Shown here one piece after another: positions 32,270-41,034 of a stretch of DNA of 49,510 nt. The notes beneath the pieces were generated by a model that saw nothing but the letters and a program-made list of their open reading frames with translations, was not told the origin of the DNA and searched no databases. The DNA lies in assembly GCF_001544475.1 (NCBI RefSeq), contig NZ_FCNW02000046.1:1-49510 (forward strand). The letters run 5' to 3'. This DNA comes from Caballeronia humi (GTDB lineage: Bacteria > Pseudomonadota > Gammaproteobacteria > Burkholderiales > Burkholderiaceae). Both the position numbers and the translations under genes were made by a program. How positions within the stretch are numbered: position 1 is the first letter of the stretch; each line of letters starts with the position of its first letter.

Positions 32270-32779
32270 ATGCAAAATTCCGACGCATTGCGCCTCGCCG
32301 TGAGCAGCACGCTCGTCATGGCCGCCCGTCAGTGGCGCCGCGCGAGCCACGGCCTGCTCGCCGCCTACAACGTCTCCGAGGCGTGCGCGGCGCCGCTTTT
32401 GATCGCCGGACGCCTCGGCGCGAGCGTGCGCCAGGTGACGCTCGCGGAGCACGTAGGCATCGAAGGGCCGTCGCTCGTGCGGCTGCTCGACCAGCTTTGC
32501 GCCGCCGGCCTGATGCGCCGCGACGAAGACCCCGACGACCGCCGCGCGAAAACGATCTCGCTCACCGACGAAGGCCGCGCGATCACCGCCACCATCGAAA
32601 AGGAACTGACCGGCCTGCGCGCCGAAGTCCTCGAAGGCGTGAGCCGCGCCGATCTCGAAGCGACGCTGCGCGTGCTGAACCTGTTCAATGCATCGAAACG
32701 CGTCGCGACACCCAAGCGCGCCGCCGCCACCCGCGACGACAGCGCAAGCGCTTCCAAACGCCCGGGCACCGCACCATGA
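32270..32779 (+). CDS. MarR-family regulator of the efflux operon
   Basis: This 169-residue protein has the MarR winged helix: VSEACAAPLLIAGRLGASVR, VTLAEHVGIEGPSLVRLLDQL (recognition helix region) and LMRRDEDPDDRRAKTISLTDEG (wing with DxRxK). MarR proteins usually repress efflux genes and release DNA on binding phenolic or other small acids. The ATG at 32261 lies within the -10 hexamer, so 32270 is the better start, possibly leaderless. The stop overlaps the next ATG as ATGA, so it is coupled to the efflux pump. The C-terminal 40 residues are basic and Ser/Ala-rich. Confidence 0.83.
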   Translation: MQNSDALRLAVSSTLVMAARQWRRASHGLLAAYNVSEACAAPLLIAGRLGASVRQVTLAEHVGIEGPSLVRLLDQLCAAGLMRRDEDPDDRRAKTISLTDEGRAITATIEKELTGLRAEVLEGVSRADLEATLRVLNLFNASKRVATPKRAAATRDDSASASKRPGTAP

Positions 32780-35082
32780 CGCTCCCGTCCGCGCGCGACT
32801 GGCTGTTTTCGCTCAAGACGTTCACCGCATCGATGCTGGCGCTCTATATCGCGCTGCGGCTTGAATTGCCGCGTCCGTACTGGGCGATGGCGACGGTCTA
32901 CATCGTGTCGAATCCGTTCGTCGGCGCGACGCGTTCGAAGGCGCTCTACCGCGCGCTCGGGACGATGCTCGGCGCGGCGGCGGCCGTGCTTTTCGTGCCG
33001 CCGTTCGTGGAATCGCCGTATATCTTCAGCTTCGTCGTCGCGATGTGGACGGGCACGCTGCTCTATCTCGCGATTTCCGACCGCACTGCGCGCAGCTACG
33101 TCTTCATGCTGGCGGGCTACACGCTGCCGCTGATCGCGCTGCCCGCCGTGACGAACCCGACCGGCGTCTTCGATCTCGCCATCACGCGGACCGAGGAGAT
33201 CCTGCTCGGCATCGTGTGCGCGAGCGTCGTGGGCGGCGCGGTGTTTCCGAACCGGCTCGCGCCGTCGCTCGTCGAACGCACCGATGCCTGGTTTCGCGAC
33301 GCCGCGTTCTACGTGAAGGAGACGCTCTCCGGCCGCATCGCGGGCCAGGCGATTTCGGCGAGTCGTCAGCGGCTCGCGACGATGGTCAACCAGCTCGAAT
33401 TCCTGCTGAGTCAGCTCGCCTACGACCACACGCGTCCCGACATCCTCGAACGCGCGCACGCGTTGCGCGGAAGAATGCAGTTGCTGCTGCCGATCGTCTC
33501 CGCGCTCGCCGATCCGCTGATCGCGCTGCTCGGTGGCGCGCAGGCGCGGCCGGCGGGGCTGGAGGCGCTGCTCGCGGATGTCGTCAAATGGTTCGACGCC
33601 CCGCTCGCCCAGGACGACGATGCCGCCGCCGACCGTCTGCGCGAACGCATCGCCGCGCTCGAACCGCAGACGGCCGAACTCACGACTTGGGACGGGGCGC
33701 TGCTTTCAAGCGCGCTCTGGCGGCTGCGGCAGGTGGTTGACGTGTGGCAGGACTGTCGCGCGCTGCGCTCGCTGATCGCGCGTGAAGCGGGCGTGTGGCG
33801 TCCGCGCTTTCGGCACTGGCGGCTCGGCGGGTCGGAGCGCTATTTCGACCGCGGGATGCTGCTGTTTTCGGCGGGATCGGCGGTGGCGGCGATTTTCGTC
33901 GCTTCGAGTGTTTGGATCAGCTCGGGCTGGCAGGACGGCGCCGCGGCGGTGTCGCTCGCAGCGGTCGCATGCTGCTTTTTCGCCGCGCTCGACGAACCCG
34001 CGCCGCAGGTCTTCGCCTTCTTCGTCTGGACGTGCGCGAGCGTCGTGCTGGCGGGGCTCTACCTCTTCGTGATCTTGCCGAACGTGCACGATTTCGCGAT
34101 GCTCGTCGTGATGTTCGCGGTGCCGTTCATCATCGTCGGCACGCTGATTCCGCGCCCGCAGTTCAATCTCGCGACGATGCTCGTCGCCGTCAACACGGCG
34201 TCGTTCATCAGCATCCAGAGCGCTTACGAAGCCAATTTCCTGACCTTCCTGAACAGTAATCTCGCGGGGCCGGCGGGGCTGTTGTTCGCGTTCATCTGGA
34301 CGCGTGTGACGCGTCCGTTCGGCGCCGAGCTCGCGGCCGCGCGGCTGATGCGATCCAGTTGGCAGGATGTGGCGCTCGCCACCGCGACGCCGCCCGGCGG
34401 CGATCAGCGCAACCTCGCCGCGCGCATGCTCGACCGGTTGATGCAGCTCATCCCGCGCCTCGCGGCCACGGACGACCATCGCCATCCGTCGATCGAAAGT
34501 TTTCGCGATTTGCGCGTCGCGTTCAATGCGCTGGACCTGCTTCGTGTGCGGCGGCGCGCGGGCGATGAGGTCGGGGCTTCGATCGATAGCGTGCTGGTTG
34601 GCGTGCGCGAGCATTACAACCGCTGCGCCGCGCGTCGCGTGCGGCAGGCGGTGCCGGAGAGTTTGCAGACGGCGATCGATGCGGCGATGGCGCGGGTGTC
34701 GCGGGCGGAGGTGCGCGAGGAGACCGGGGCGGCGGCACCAGTCGAACCTCCGGCACCCGCCGCGCCTGCTGGACCTTCGAAGCCCGCTGAGTCTGCTCCT
34801 GCTGCTCCGGCCGGGCCTATCGTGCCTCCCGTACCTGCCGAACCTGCCGAGCCTGCCGCACCTGCCGCACCTGCCGCACCTGCCGAGCCTGCCGAGCCTG
34901 CCGCACCTGCCGAGCCCGTCGAGCCTGTCGAGCCCACCGAACCTGCCGCGCCCACAACGCCCCCGCCGCTCCCCACCCGCTACCTCCGCGACGCACTCCA
35001 CGCGCTCGTCGGCATGCGACTGTCGCTGTTCCCGCAACTGAGCGGCGTGTCGGGCCCCGCTCGTCCGGAGGCACAGGCATGA
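32776..35082 (+). CDS. FUSC-family inner-membrane efflux protein (AaeB-like)
   Basis: This 768-residue protein has the two-bundle FUSC topology: about six helices near residues 15-155 (LELPRPYWAMATVYIVSNP is the FUSC motif), a soluble loop, a second bundle near 360-500, and a cytoplasmic C-terminus. E. coli AaeB exports p-hydroxybenzoate and other aromatic acids. The marR-fusC-DUF1656-hlyD-nodT order supports that role. The C-terminal region contains a Pro/Ala/Glu-rich insert (about residues 655-730) encoded by 9-nt repeats, absent in AaeB as I know it. Substrate is inferred only by family. Confidence 0.85.
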   Translation: MTLPSARDWLFSLKTFTASMLALYIALRLELPRPYWAMATVYIVSNPFVGATRSKALYRALGTMLGAAAAVLFVPPFVESPYIFSFVVAMWTGTLLYLAISDRTARSYVFMLAGYTLPLIALPAVTNPTGVFDLAITRTEEILLGIVCASVVGGAVFPNRLAPSLVERTDAWFRDAAFYVKETLSGRIAGQAISASRQRLATMVNQLEFLLSQLAYDHTRPDILERAHALRGRMQLLLPIVSALADPLIALLGGAQARPAGLEALLADVVKWFDAPLAQDDDAAADRLRERIAALEPQTAELTTWDGALLSSALWRLRQVVDVWQDCRALRSLIAREAGVWRPRFRHWRLGGSERYFDRGMLLFSAGSAVAAIFVASSVWISSGWQDGAAAVSLAAVACCFFAALDEPAPQVFAFFVWTCASVVLAGLYLFVILPNVHDFAMLVVMFAVPFIIVGTLIPRPQFNLATMLVAVNTASFISIQSAYEANFLTFLNSNLAGPAGLLFAFIWTRVTRPFGAELAAARLMRSSWQDVALATATPPGGDQRNLAARMLDRLMQLIPRLAATDDHRHPSIESFRDLRVAFNALDLLRVRRRAGDEVGASIDSVLVGVREHYNRCAARRVRQAVPESLQTAIDAAMARVSRAEVREETGAAAPVEPPAPAAPAGPSKPAESAPAAPAGPIVPPVPAEPAEPAAPAAPAAPAEPAEPAAPAEPVEPVEPTEPAAPTTPPPLPTRYLRDALHALVGMRLSLFPQLSGVSGPARPEAQA
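34834..34950 (+). repeat. 13 tandem 9-nt units CCTGCCGAR-like in the fusC tail
   Basis: Thirteen in-frame units of 9 nt, mostly CCTGCCGAG or CCTGCCGCA, encode PAE/PAA triplets (residues 687-725). The array is clean at the 5' end and drifts toward CCCGTCGAG and CCCACCGAA. It keeps the frame, so length changes would alter the protein tail without disrupting it. Confidence 0.85.
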
Positions 35083-35122
35083 CCCGTTCGCGCAAAACAA
35101 GCCAAAGCGCAAGGACCGCCCG

Positions 35123-35332
35123 ATGATCGGCGAAATCGATATCTTCGGCGTCTTCGTGCCGGCCGTGCTCGTGCTGATGCTCATCGCTTACCTGGTCAAT
35201 CTCGCGATCCGCACGGTCCTCGCGCGCACCGGTTTCTACCGCTTTGTCTGGCATCGCTCGATCTTCGATCTCGGCATCTACGTGCTCGTGCTCGGCGCTG
35301 TCGTCGTTCTTTCCCATCGGTTCATGACGTGA
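35123..35332 (+). CDS. DUF1656 small membrane protein (AaeX-like)
   Basis: This 69-residue protein has two membrane helices and matches DUF1656: EIDIFGVFVPAVLVLMLIAY, then FYRFVWHRSIFDLGIYVLVL. AaeX-type proteins sit between the FUSC pump and the membrane fusion protein in AaeAB-type operons; their role is not settled but they are conserved with the pump. AAGGA lies upstream of the ATG. Its stop overlaps the next start as GTGA, so it is coupled to the fusion protein. Confidence 0.88.
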   Translation: MIGEIDIFGVFVPAVLVLMLIAYLVNLAIRTVLARTGFYRFVWHRSIFDLGIYVLVLGAVVVLSHRFMT

Positions 35333-36486
35333 ATAAAACCTGGCTCTCCGTTGGACGCATCCTTCTTACGCTCGTCGTCGTGGCGGCTGCGGCATTCGTG
35401 CTGTGGCGCCTCGTCGGCTATTACATGTTCGCGCCCTGGACGCGCGACGGCCACGTGCGCGCCGATGTCGTGCAGGTCGCGCCAGACGTCGGCGGGCTGA
35501 TCGTGCAGGTCGATGTCGTCGATAACCAGGCCGTCGCACGCGGCCAGGCGCTCTTCGTGATCGATCAGGCGCGCTACACGCTCGCGCTGCGTCAGGCGCA
35601 AGCGACCGCGCAGCAGCGTCGCGCGACGCTCGACCAGGCACGCCGCGAGGACGCGCGCAACCGCACGCTCGGCGATCTCGTCGCGCGCGAGGCGACCGAG
35701 GAGACGCGCGCCCGCGTGCAGCAGGCGGAAGCCGCGCTCGCCGACGCGGAAGTCGCCATCGATACTGCGCGGCTGAACCTGCAGCGCACGACGATCGTGA
35801 GCCCCGTCGACGGCTATCTGAACGACCGCGCGCCGCGCGCCGGCGAATATGTGACGGCGAGCCGGCCGGTGCTGTCGGTGGTGGACATGCATTCGTTTCG
35901 CGTCGATGGCTACTTCGAGGAGACGAAGCTGCGCGGCATCGATATCGGGCAGCCGGTGGATATCGAGGTGATGGGCGAGCCGGGCGTGCTGCGCGGGCAC
36001 GTGCAGAGCATCGTCGCGGGGATCGAGGACCGTGACCGCACGCAGGGGTCGAATTTGCTGCCGAACGTGAATCCGGCGTTTAGCTGGGTGCGGCTGGCGC
36101 AGCGGATTCCGGTGCGCGTCGCGCTCGACGAGGTGCCGGCTGATTTCAGGATGATCGCGGGTCGGACGGCGACGGTGTCGGTACGGGGGCTTGCGCCTTC
36201 GTTGAGTGGTGGGCAGGGTGCTTCTGCGGTGGGGGTGGCGGGTTCTGCTAGTTCTGCCGGGTCGGCTGGTTCTGCCGGTTCTGCTGGCTCGACCGGCTCA
36301 GTGGGTTTACCGGGTTCGGGTGGCTCGACGGGTTCAACGGGTTCAACGGGTTCAATGGGCTCGGCTGGCTCGGCTGGCTCGGCTGGCTCGGCTGGCTCGA
36401 CGGTTTCGCCAAGCCCATCGGCTCCGGCCAGCGCATCGGCCGGCCACGCCACCTCAGCCCAACCCGCTCCGGACTCCAAGCGATGA
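35329..36486 (+). CDS. HlyD-family membrane fusion protein (AaeA/EmrA-like)
   Basis: This 385-residue protein has an N-terminal membrane anchor (about 8-30), a barrel-sandwich hybrid (APDVGGLIVQVDVVDNQAVARGQ and IVSPVDGYLNDRAPRAGEYV), a helical hairpin (about 85-150) and a beta-barrel domain with GFVxxxxx-like FSWVRLAQRIPVRVALDEVP. It bridges the FUSC pump to an outer-membrane channel. It starts with GTG at 35329 inside the upstream stop. Residues 305-358 are a run of Gly-x-y triplets encoded by 9-nt repeats, unlike typical AaeA. The stop overlaps the next ATG. Confidence 0.86.
   Translation: MNKTWLSVGRILLTLVVVAAAAFVLWRLVGYYMFAPWTRDGHVRADVVQVAPDVGGLIVQVDVVDNQAVARGQALFVIDQARYTLALRQAQATAQQRRATLDQARREDARNRTLGDLVAREATEETRARVQQAEAALADAEVAIDTARLNLQRTTIVSPVDGYLNDRAPRAGEYVTASRPVLSVVDMHSFRVDGYFEETKLRGIDIGQPVDIEVMGEPGVLRGHVQSIVAGIEDRDRTQGSNLLPNVNPAFSWVRLAQRIPVRVALDEVPADFRMIAGRTATVSVRGLAPSLSGGQGASAVGVAGSASSAGSAGSAGSAGSTGSVGLPGSGGSTGSTGSTGSMGSAGSAGSAGSAGSTVSPSPSAPASASAGHATSAQPAPDSKR
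36241..36402 (+). repeat. 18 tandem 9-nt units encoding Gly-Ser-Ala-like triplets
   Basis: Eighteen in-frame 9-nt units encode Gly-x-y triplets, mostly GSA or GST, with four exact GGCTCGGCT copies at 36358-36393. The reverse complement of that unit, CCAGCCGAG in another phase, differs by one base from the fusC unit CCTGCCGAG. The array is thus an inverted relative of the repeat at 34834. Confidence 0.85.
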
Positions 36487-37952
36487 ACGCCCCGCGCGCC
36501 CTCGCCCTCCTGCCGCTGGTGTGCGCGCTTGCCGCGTGCATCACAGTCGGCCCGGACTACAAGCTGCCGCCGGACGCCGCGATCAACGCGCCACTCGTCA
36601 ACGCTCCGCTCGACGGCGCCGGCGACAAGGTCGTCACCCGTCAGCAGGCCGTCCCGCCAATCTGGTGGCGCCTCTACGACGACCCCGTCCTCGACAGCCT
36701 TGTCCAGCAGGCGATGCAGTCCAACACCGATTTACGCGTCGCAGCGGCAAATCTCGCGCGCTCCCGCGAGGCGCTCGGCGTCGCACAGGCGCAGGGCGGC
36801 TTCTCCGGCAGCGCGTCGGCGGCGGTCAAGCGCGCACAGGAATCGGGCGAGCAGTTCCTGATCTTCGAAAAGCTGCCGGTCGCGAACGAAGGCGACATCG
36901 GCATCAGCGTAGCTTATGAAATCGACCTCTTCGGCACCTTGCGACGAGGCGTCGAGGCAGCCGAGGCGGACCACGAAGCCGTGCAGGCCGCCGCCGATCT
37001 CGCCCGCATCACCGTCGTGGCGGACGTCGTGCGCGCCTACGTCGAAAACTGCTCGGCGGCCGAGGAACTGGCGATCGCGCAGCAATCGGTCGAATTGCAG
37101 AAAAAGCGCGTCGCGCTCACGCGGCGCCTGCGCGACGCAGGCCGCGGCAATACGCCCGACGTGACGCGCGGCCAGACGCAGGTCGAAACGCTCAACGCCG
37201 ATATCCCGCGCTACCGGGCACGCCGCCGCGTCGCGCAATACCGCCTCGCGATGCTGCTCGCCCGCGCACCCGCCGACCTGCCGCCCGCCGTGCTCGCCTG
37301 TCACGAGACGCCGCGCATCAAGAATGCGCTCCCCGTCGGCGACGGCGCTGCGCTCCTCAAGCGCCGTCCCGACGTGCGCGAAGCCGAGCGGCGCCTCGCG
37401 GCATCGACGGCGCGCATCGGCGTCGCGACCGGCGCGCTCTACCCGACGGTGGCGATCGGCGCGTCGGCGGGCCTGACCGGCCTCGCGGGCGACCTCGGCA
37501 AGCCCGAGACGCAGCGCTGGGGCTTCGGTCCGCTCATCAGTTGGCAATTCCCCGCGAACGGCGCGCGCGGCCGCGTGCGCGAGGCGCGCGCCGGCGCGGA
37601 CGTGGCGCTCGCCCGCTTCGACGGCGTCGTGCTCAACGCGTTGCGCGAAGCGCAGAGCAGCCTCGCGACCTACGCCGCCGACTACGAGCGCATGGAATCG
37701 CTGCGCGCGGCGCAGAAGTCGGCGGTGCAGTCGGCGAACGAAACGCATCGCTTCTACATCGCCGGGCGCGAGTCGTTCATCGCCGATCTTGACGCCACGC
37801 GCACGCTGACATCGACCAACGCGCAGCTCGCAGCAGCCGAAGGACAGGTGGCGCTCGATCAGGTCAACCTGTTCCGCGCGCTCGGCGGTGGCTGGGAAAC
37901 GCCAACGGCGTCGGCGGCATCGAAACAATCCCCCGCCGTCGCGCGCAAATAA
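36483..37952 (+). CDS. Outer-membrane efflux lipoprotein (NodT/OprM-like)
   Basis: This 489-residue protein has a lipoprotein signal with the acylated Cys19 (LAACITVGPDYKLP), then the RND-type outer-membrane factor repeats: IWWRLYDDPVLDSLVQQAM, NTDLRVAAANLARSRE, and RRPDVREAERRLAASTARIG in the second half. Such proteins form a trimeric channel through the outer membrane. It is the last gene of the marR efflux operon, coupled to the fusion protein. The substrate range is set by the pump. It ends SKQSPAVARK before a 159-bp gap. Confidence 0.88.
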   Translation: MNAPRALALLPLVCALAACITVGPDYKLPPDAAINAPLVNAPLDGAGDKVVTRQQAVPPIWWRLYDDPVLDSLVQQAMQSNTDLRVAAANLARSREALGVAQAQGGFSGSASAAVKRAQESGEQFLIFEKLPVANEGDIGISVAYEIDLFGTLRRGVEAAEADHEAVQAAADLARITVVADVVRAYVENCSAAEELAIAQQSVELQKKRVALTRRLRDAGRGNTPDVTRGQTQVETLNADIPRYRARRRVAQYRLAMLLARAPADLPPAVLACHETPRIKNALPVGDGAALLKRRPDVREAERRLAASTARIGVATGALYPTVAIGASAGLTGLAGDLGKPETQRWGFGPLISWQFPANGARGRVREARAGADVALARFDGVVLNALREAQSSLATYAADYERMESLRAAQKSAVQSANETHRFYIAGRESFIADLDATRTLTSTNAQLAAAEGQVALDQVNLFRALGGGWETPTASAASKQSPAVARK

Positions 37953-38111
37953 TTTGTCAACGTTTGTGTATAGTCACGCGTTGTTAAAGCGTCGTGTAAG
38001 CGGAGTGAAATAGCGCGCAACGCGTGCACCACAAAGCTGCAGGGCACTTGAGCGTCCCTTTCGAAAGTAACGTTTCCACAGCCCTACACCGCTTGATAAA
38101 AGGAGTTTCGA

Positions 38112-38393
38112 ATGAAACGAACAAAGAGCATCGCAGTAGTTGGCGCGTTGGCATTTGCACTCTCGGCGCCGGTTTTTGCGCAAGGCGGCGGTTCGAACAG
38201 CGAAGGCGGCAAGCCGTCCGGTCCGGATTCGGGCCTCGCGGCATCGGCACCGCATCACGCGAAGCACAAGAAGGAAAAGGGCACGGGCGGCACGACGCTG
38301 CATCAGGAAAACAAGGCGAACAAGCTGAAGGGTGCATCGGCGGCGAAGGCAGCCTCCGCGCTCGGCACGAACGACAAGGGCGCGCCGCAGTAA
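38112..38393 (+). CDS. Small secreted protein, hypothetical
   Basis: This 93-residue protein has a signal peptide (KSIAVVGALAFALSAPVFA, cleavage near residue 23) and a Gly/Ser/Lys/Ala-rich mature part (HHAKHKKEKGTGGTTLHQEN). It should be a basic periplasmic or outer-surface protein of about 70 residues with little ordered structure. A strong AAAAGGAG lies before the ATG and a classical terminator follows. I recognise no family; similar short basic secreted proteins are common in Burkholderia. Confidence 0.75.
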   Translation: MKRTKSIAVVGALAFALSAPVFAQGGGSNSEGGKPSGPDSGLAASAPHHAKHKKEKGTGGTTLHQENKANKLKGASAAKAASALGTNDKGAPQ

Positions 38394-38410
38394 GTTTTCG
38401 ATCCTTGCAA

Positions 38411-38448
38411 AAAAACCGGCCGTTCGGGTAATCGAACGGCCGGTTTTT
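38411..38448. terminator. Bidirectional terminator
   Basis: The near-perfect hairpin has arms AAAAACCGGCCGTTCG and CGAACGGCCGGTTTTT around a 6-nt loop. T-runs on both strands end the small secreted-protein gene rightward and the DUF1254 gene leftward. Confidence 0.92.
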
Positions 38449-38468
38449 ATTGGGCGTCCGCGTTTGCC

Positions 38469-39878
38469 TCAACGCACGCGCTGTATCGATGGCGACTTCC
38501 ACCGGTCGTTCAGCAGTTCCGGCTTCGGCCAGTAATAACGCATCGTCACCATGAACGGCCCGTTCGGCGCCGGCAGCCAGTTCGCTTCCTTCGCCTTACC
38601 CGGCGACGTGCTCTGCACATACACCGTCAGCCCACCGTCCTTGTCCTTTTTGAGATTCGGCAGCATCGGCGAATTGATCAGGTAGCGGTTCATCGGGTTC
38701 TTCACGAGCAACTGACTCGGCAGCGCGTACATCGTCATCGACCAGAACGCGTTCACCGGCGGCAGCTTGCCCTTCGCGAACCGCAGCACGTACCGGTGCT
38801 TGCTGCCGTCGAGCGGCTCGCCCGACGCATCCTTCTCCAGCACCGGATACAGCGCCTCCTCGCGCGAATTCGCCCCGATGCCGACCTGCGTCCCCGTCGC
38901 GCGCGCGACGTAGTCGTTCTTCAGATACTCACGCGTGCCGAAAAGCGTGTCGGTCTTGCCGTTGAGCGTGGCGCGCCTGGCATCGATCGTCTTTTGCCCG
39001 TCATCCATGCCGCCGCGAAACGCTGCCTTCTGCTCGTCCGACAGCGCGCCCGGATCGAAGTGCCGGCCCGGCACGACGCCGATCTGCTCGAAGCGGCGCC
39101 GCAAGTCGGCTTCGGCCGGGTTGACGGGCGCGAACTGCAGCATGAACGCGAGGCGATCGAAGAATTCGAGCGACGTCCGCGCGTTCGCGGGCGCGAGCGG
39201 CGCGGGCCACTGCACGTCGGGCGCGGTGGGCGGCGGCGTGCTCGACGTGAAAGCGGAAAGCGTCTGCACCTTGTAGCCGGACTGGATGCGCCTGACGTTG
39301 TCGAGATCGGCGGGATTGAAAAGCTGCGTGCGCCCGACGACGTTCACCAGTTGCGTCTCCGTGCGGATCACCTGCGTGACGCCGGGCGGCGTCGGGCCGT
39401 TCCAGCCAGGCCCGGCGATCAGGTAGTGGCCGCCACGGTTGCCCGTCGTGCGCGTGCCGATGTACGCGAAGTTGAACGTGTACAGGTCCATCAACTGGAA
39501 GACGAAATAGCGCTTCGGCTCCATCGGCGGAATCGTGATGACGACCGGTTCCGCCCGCAGATCGAGGCCCGCGAACGAGTACGGTGTGTCAGAATTCGGC
39601 GTGACGAAGGCGGTGTCGTCGGGCGTGAAGACGCGCGAGATGTTGAGGATCGTGTTGAACGGGCCGCGGTATTGCGGACCGCCCTTGTCGAGGGAATAGG
39701 CGTAGATGACGGCGTAATCGTCGACCATCGGCGTGCCGTAGATGTACGCGTCCTTCGCGATCGAACGGATGTCGGCGGCGTTCGCCGTGACGGGCGGGCT
39801 TTTCGGCGCCGTGCGGCAGGCGGAAAGGGCGAACGCGACGCCAAGAAGCGCGACGAAACAGGCTCGTTTGATCGACAT
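38469..39878 (-). CDS. DUF1254/DUF1214 lipoprotein
   Basis: This 469-residue protein has a lipoprotein signal with Cys21 (FVALLGVAFALSAC), then DUF1254 (YIYGTPMVDDYAVIYAYSLD, VTPNSDTPYSFAGLDLRAEP) and a C-terminal DUF1214 (VNAFWSMTMYALPSQLLVKNP, LPAPNGPFMVTMRYYWPK). The family is widespread in proteobacteria and often envelope-linked, but has no settled function. I chose the ATG at 39878 because it places the signal peptide at the start; AGAGAG lies upstream. It is convergent with the small secreted protein and 120 bp from the AraC-type gene. Confidence 0.85.
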   Translation of the reverse strand: MSIKRACFVALLGVAFALSACRTAPKSPPVTANAADIRSIAKDAYIYGTPMVDDYAVIYAYSLDKGGPQYRGPFNTILNISRVFTPDDTAFVTPNSDTPYSFAGLDLRAEPVVITIPPMEPKRYFVFQLMDLYTFNFAYIGTRTTGNRGGHYLIAGPGWNGPTPPGVTQVIRTETQLVNVVGRTQLFNPADLDNVRRIQSGYKVQTLSAFTSSTPPPTAPDVQWPAPLAPANARTSLEFFDRLAFMLQFAPVNPAEADLRRRFEQIGVVPGRHFDPGALSDEQKAAFRGGMDDGQKTIDARRATLNGKTDTLFGTREYLKNDYVARATGTQVGIGANSREEALYPVLEKDASGEPLDGSKHRYVLRFAKGKLPPVNAFWSMTMYALPSQLLVKNPMNRYLINSPMLPNLKKDKDGGLTVYVQSTSPGKAKEANWLPAPNGPFMVTMRYYWPKPELLNDRWKSPSIQRVR

Positions 39879-39998
39879 TGCGCGTCTCTCTGATAGGCCG
39901 CGCAAACGTCGTCACGGCGTAGTTGGGATCGGACTTCCCTTCCCTAAATATCAGATTGGCCGCGCAATGGGTAGGCTCCTTTCAGCAGACGAATGCGC

Positions 39999-40805
39999 TC
40001 ACATCGAGCCCGCCATCGAAGGCGCCGTCCGCGCGCCCGCCTGATACGCGCTTGGGCAAATACCGAATTGCCGCCGGAAAATGCGCGTGAAGTAAGACAG
40101 ATCGTTGAAACCGACCGAATACGCCACTTCTTTCACGAGCGCATTCGGATGCGCGAGCCGTTCGCACGCGCGCTCCATCCGATAACCCAGCAGATACTGG
40201 CCGAAGCTCACGCCGTTTTCCTGCCGAAACGTGCGGCAGAACTGCGACGGGCTCAGCTGGCAGATCGCCGCGACATGATCGAGCGCGATCCGGCCGTCGA
40301 AGTTCGCGCGGACGTAAGCGATCGCGGGCTGCGTCTTCTGCCGCTCGCGCGGCTCGAAGGACGGCAGCGGCACGATGCGCTCGGCGGCGCGCGACGGCGT
40401 GTCGCTCGCGCGCGTCAGCGCCGCGAGCGCCAGGATGCTGCGGCACAGTTCGCGCAGCGGCACCGGCTTGATCAGCAGGTCCCAGACGCGCAGGCGCAGC
40501 GCCCACATCGCGATCGCCATCGAATTGCGCCCCGCGATCACGAGCACGGGCAGCGCCGGATAGTCGCGACGCACGCGGGTGAGCGCGTCGATGCCCTGCG
40601 CGTTCGGCTCGTCGAATTCGAAGCACACGAAAGCGGGCGCGCGGCACCGGATGGTATCGGCGACGCGCGCGGGCTCGGCGACGCGATGGATGTCGAACGC
40701 GCCGTCGAGCGATTCCGCAAGCGAAGCCTGCGCGTTGGCCGTCAAATCTACCCACACGAAACGATAGTACGGTGATGCACTCGCTGAATCGAATGAATGT
40801 GACAT
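39999..40805 (-). CDS. AraC-type regulator with receiver-like domain
   Basis: This 268-residue protein has an N-terminal receiver-like domain (about 15-125) and a C-terminal AraC double HTH (about 165-260, with AAICQLSPSQFCRTFRQENG, YLLGYRMERACERL and VAYSVGFNDLSYFTRIFRRQ). Lys113 of LIKPVPL is the conserved receiver lysine, but the usual phosphoacceptor Asp is Glu63 (FEFDEPNAQG), a phosphomimetic substitution. AGGAG precedes the ATG at 40805. No sensor kinase is nearby. It could be constitutively active or respond to a ligand. Confidence 0.8.
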   Translation of the reverse strand: MSHSFDSASASPYYRFVWVDLTANAQASLAESLDGAFDIHRVAEPARVADTIRCRAPAFVCFEFDEPNAQGIDALTRVRRDYPALPVLVIAGRNSMAIAMWALRLRVWDLLIKPVPLRELCRSILALAALTRASDTPSRAAERIVPLPSFEPRERQKTQPAIAYVRANFDGRIALDHVAAICQLSPSQFCRTFRQENGVSFGQYLLGYRMERACERLAHPNALVKEVAYSVGFNDLSYFTRIFRRQFGICPSAYQAGARTAPSMAGSM

Positions 40806-41034
40806 GGATGGTCCGCTCCTTGTCGCCACAAGCCTTCGGTCCGGTCACGATGTTCCGTGGATCGCGGTGGCTTCGTGGGTTGCGTCCAATGTCGTTCATC
40901 CGGGAAATTCGGAATACCCTGATTGCGCGGGGAATGGCGCCCCCGATTGCGGGGTCATACGCCAAGCGCGCGCCGCGCACTTGTGTATCGTCTGCGTGTT
41001 CCGCGAACGGCGGTTTTCTACGAGAGTGCAAGCG

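Noticed and set aside
34834..34950. Tandem repeats as a possible CRISPR array
   Set aside because: The 9-nt units are contiguous, in frame and lack spacers; they encode a protein tail.
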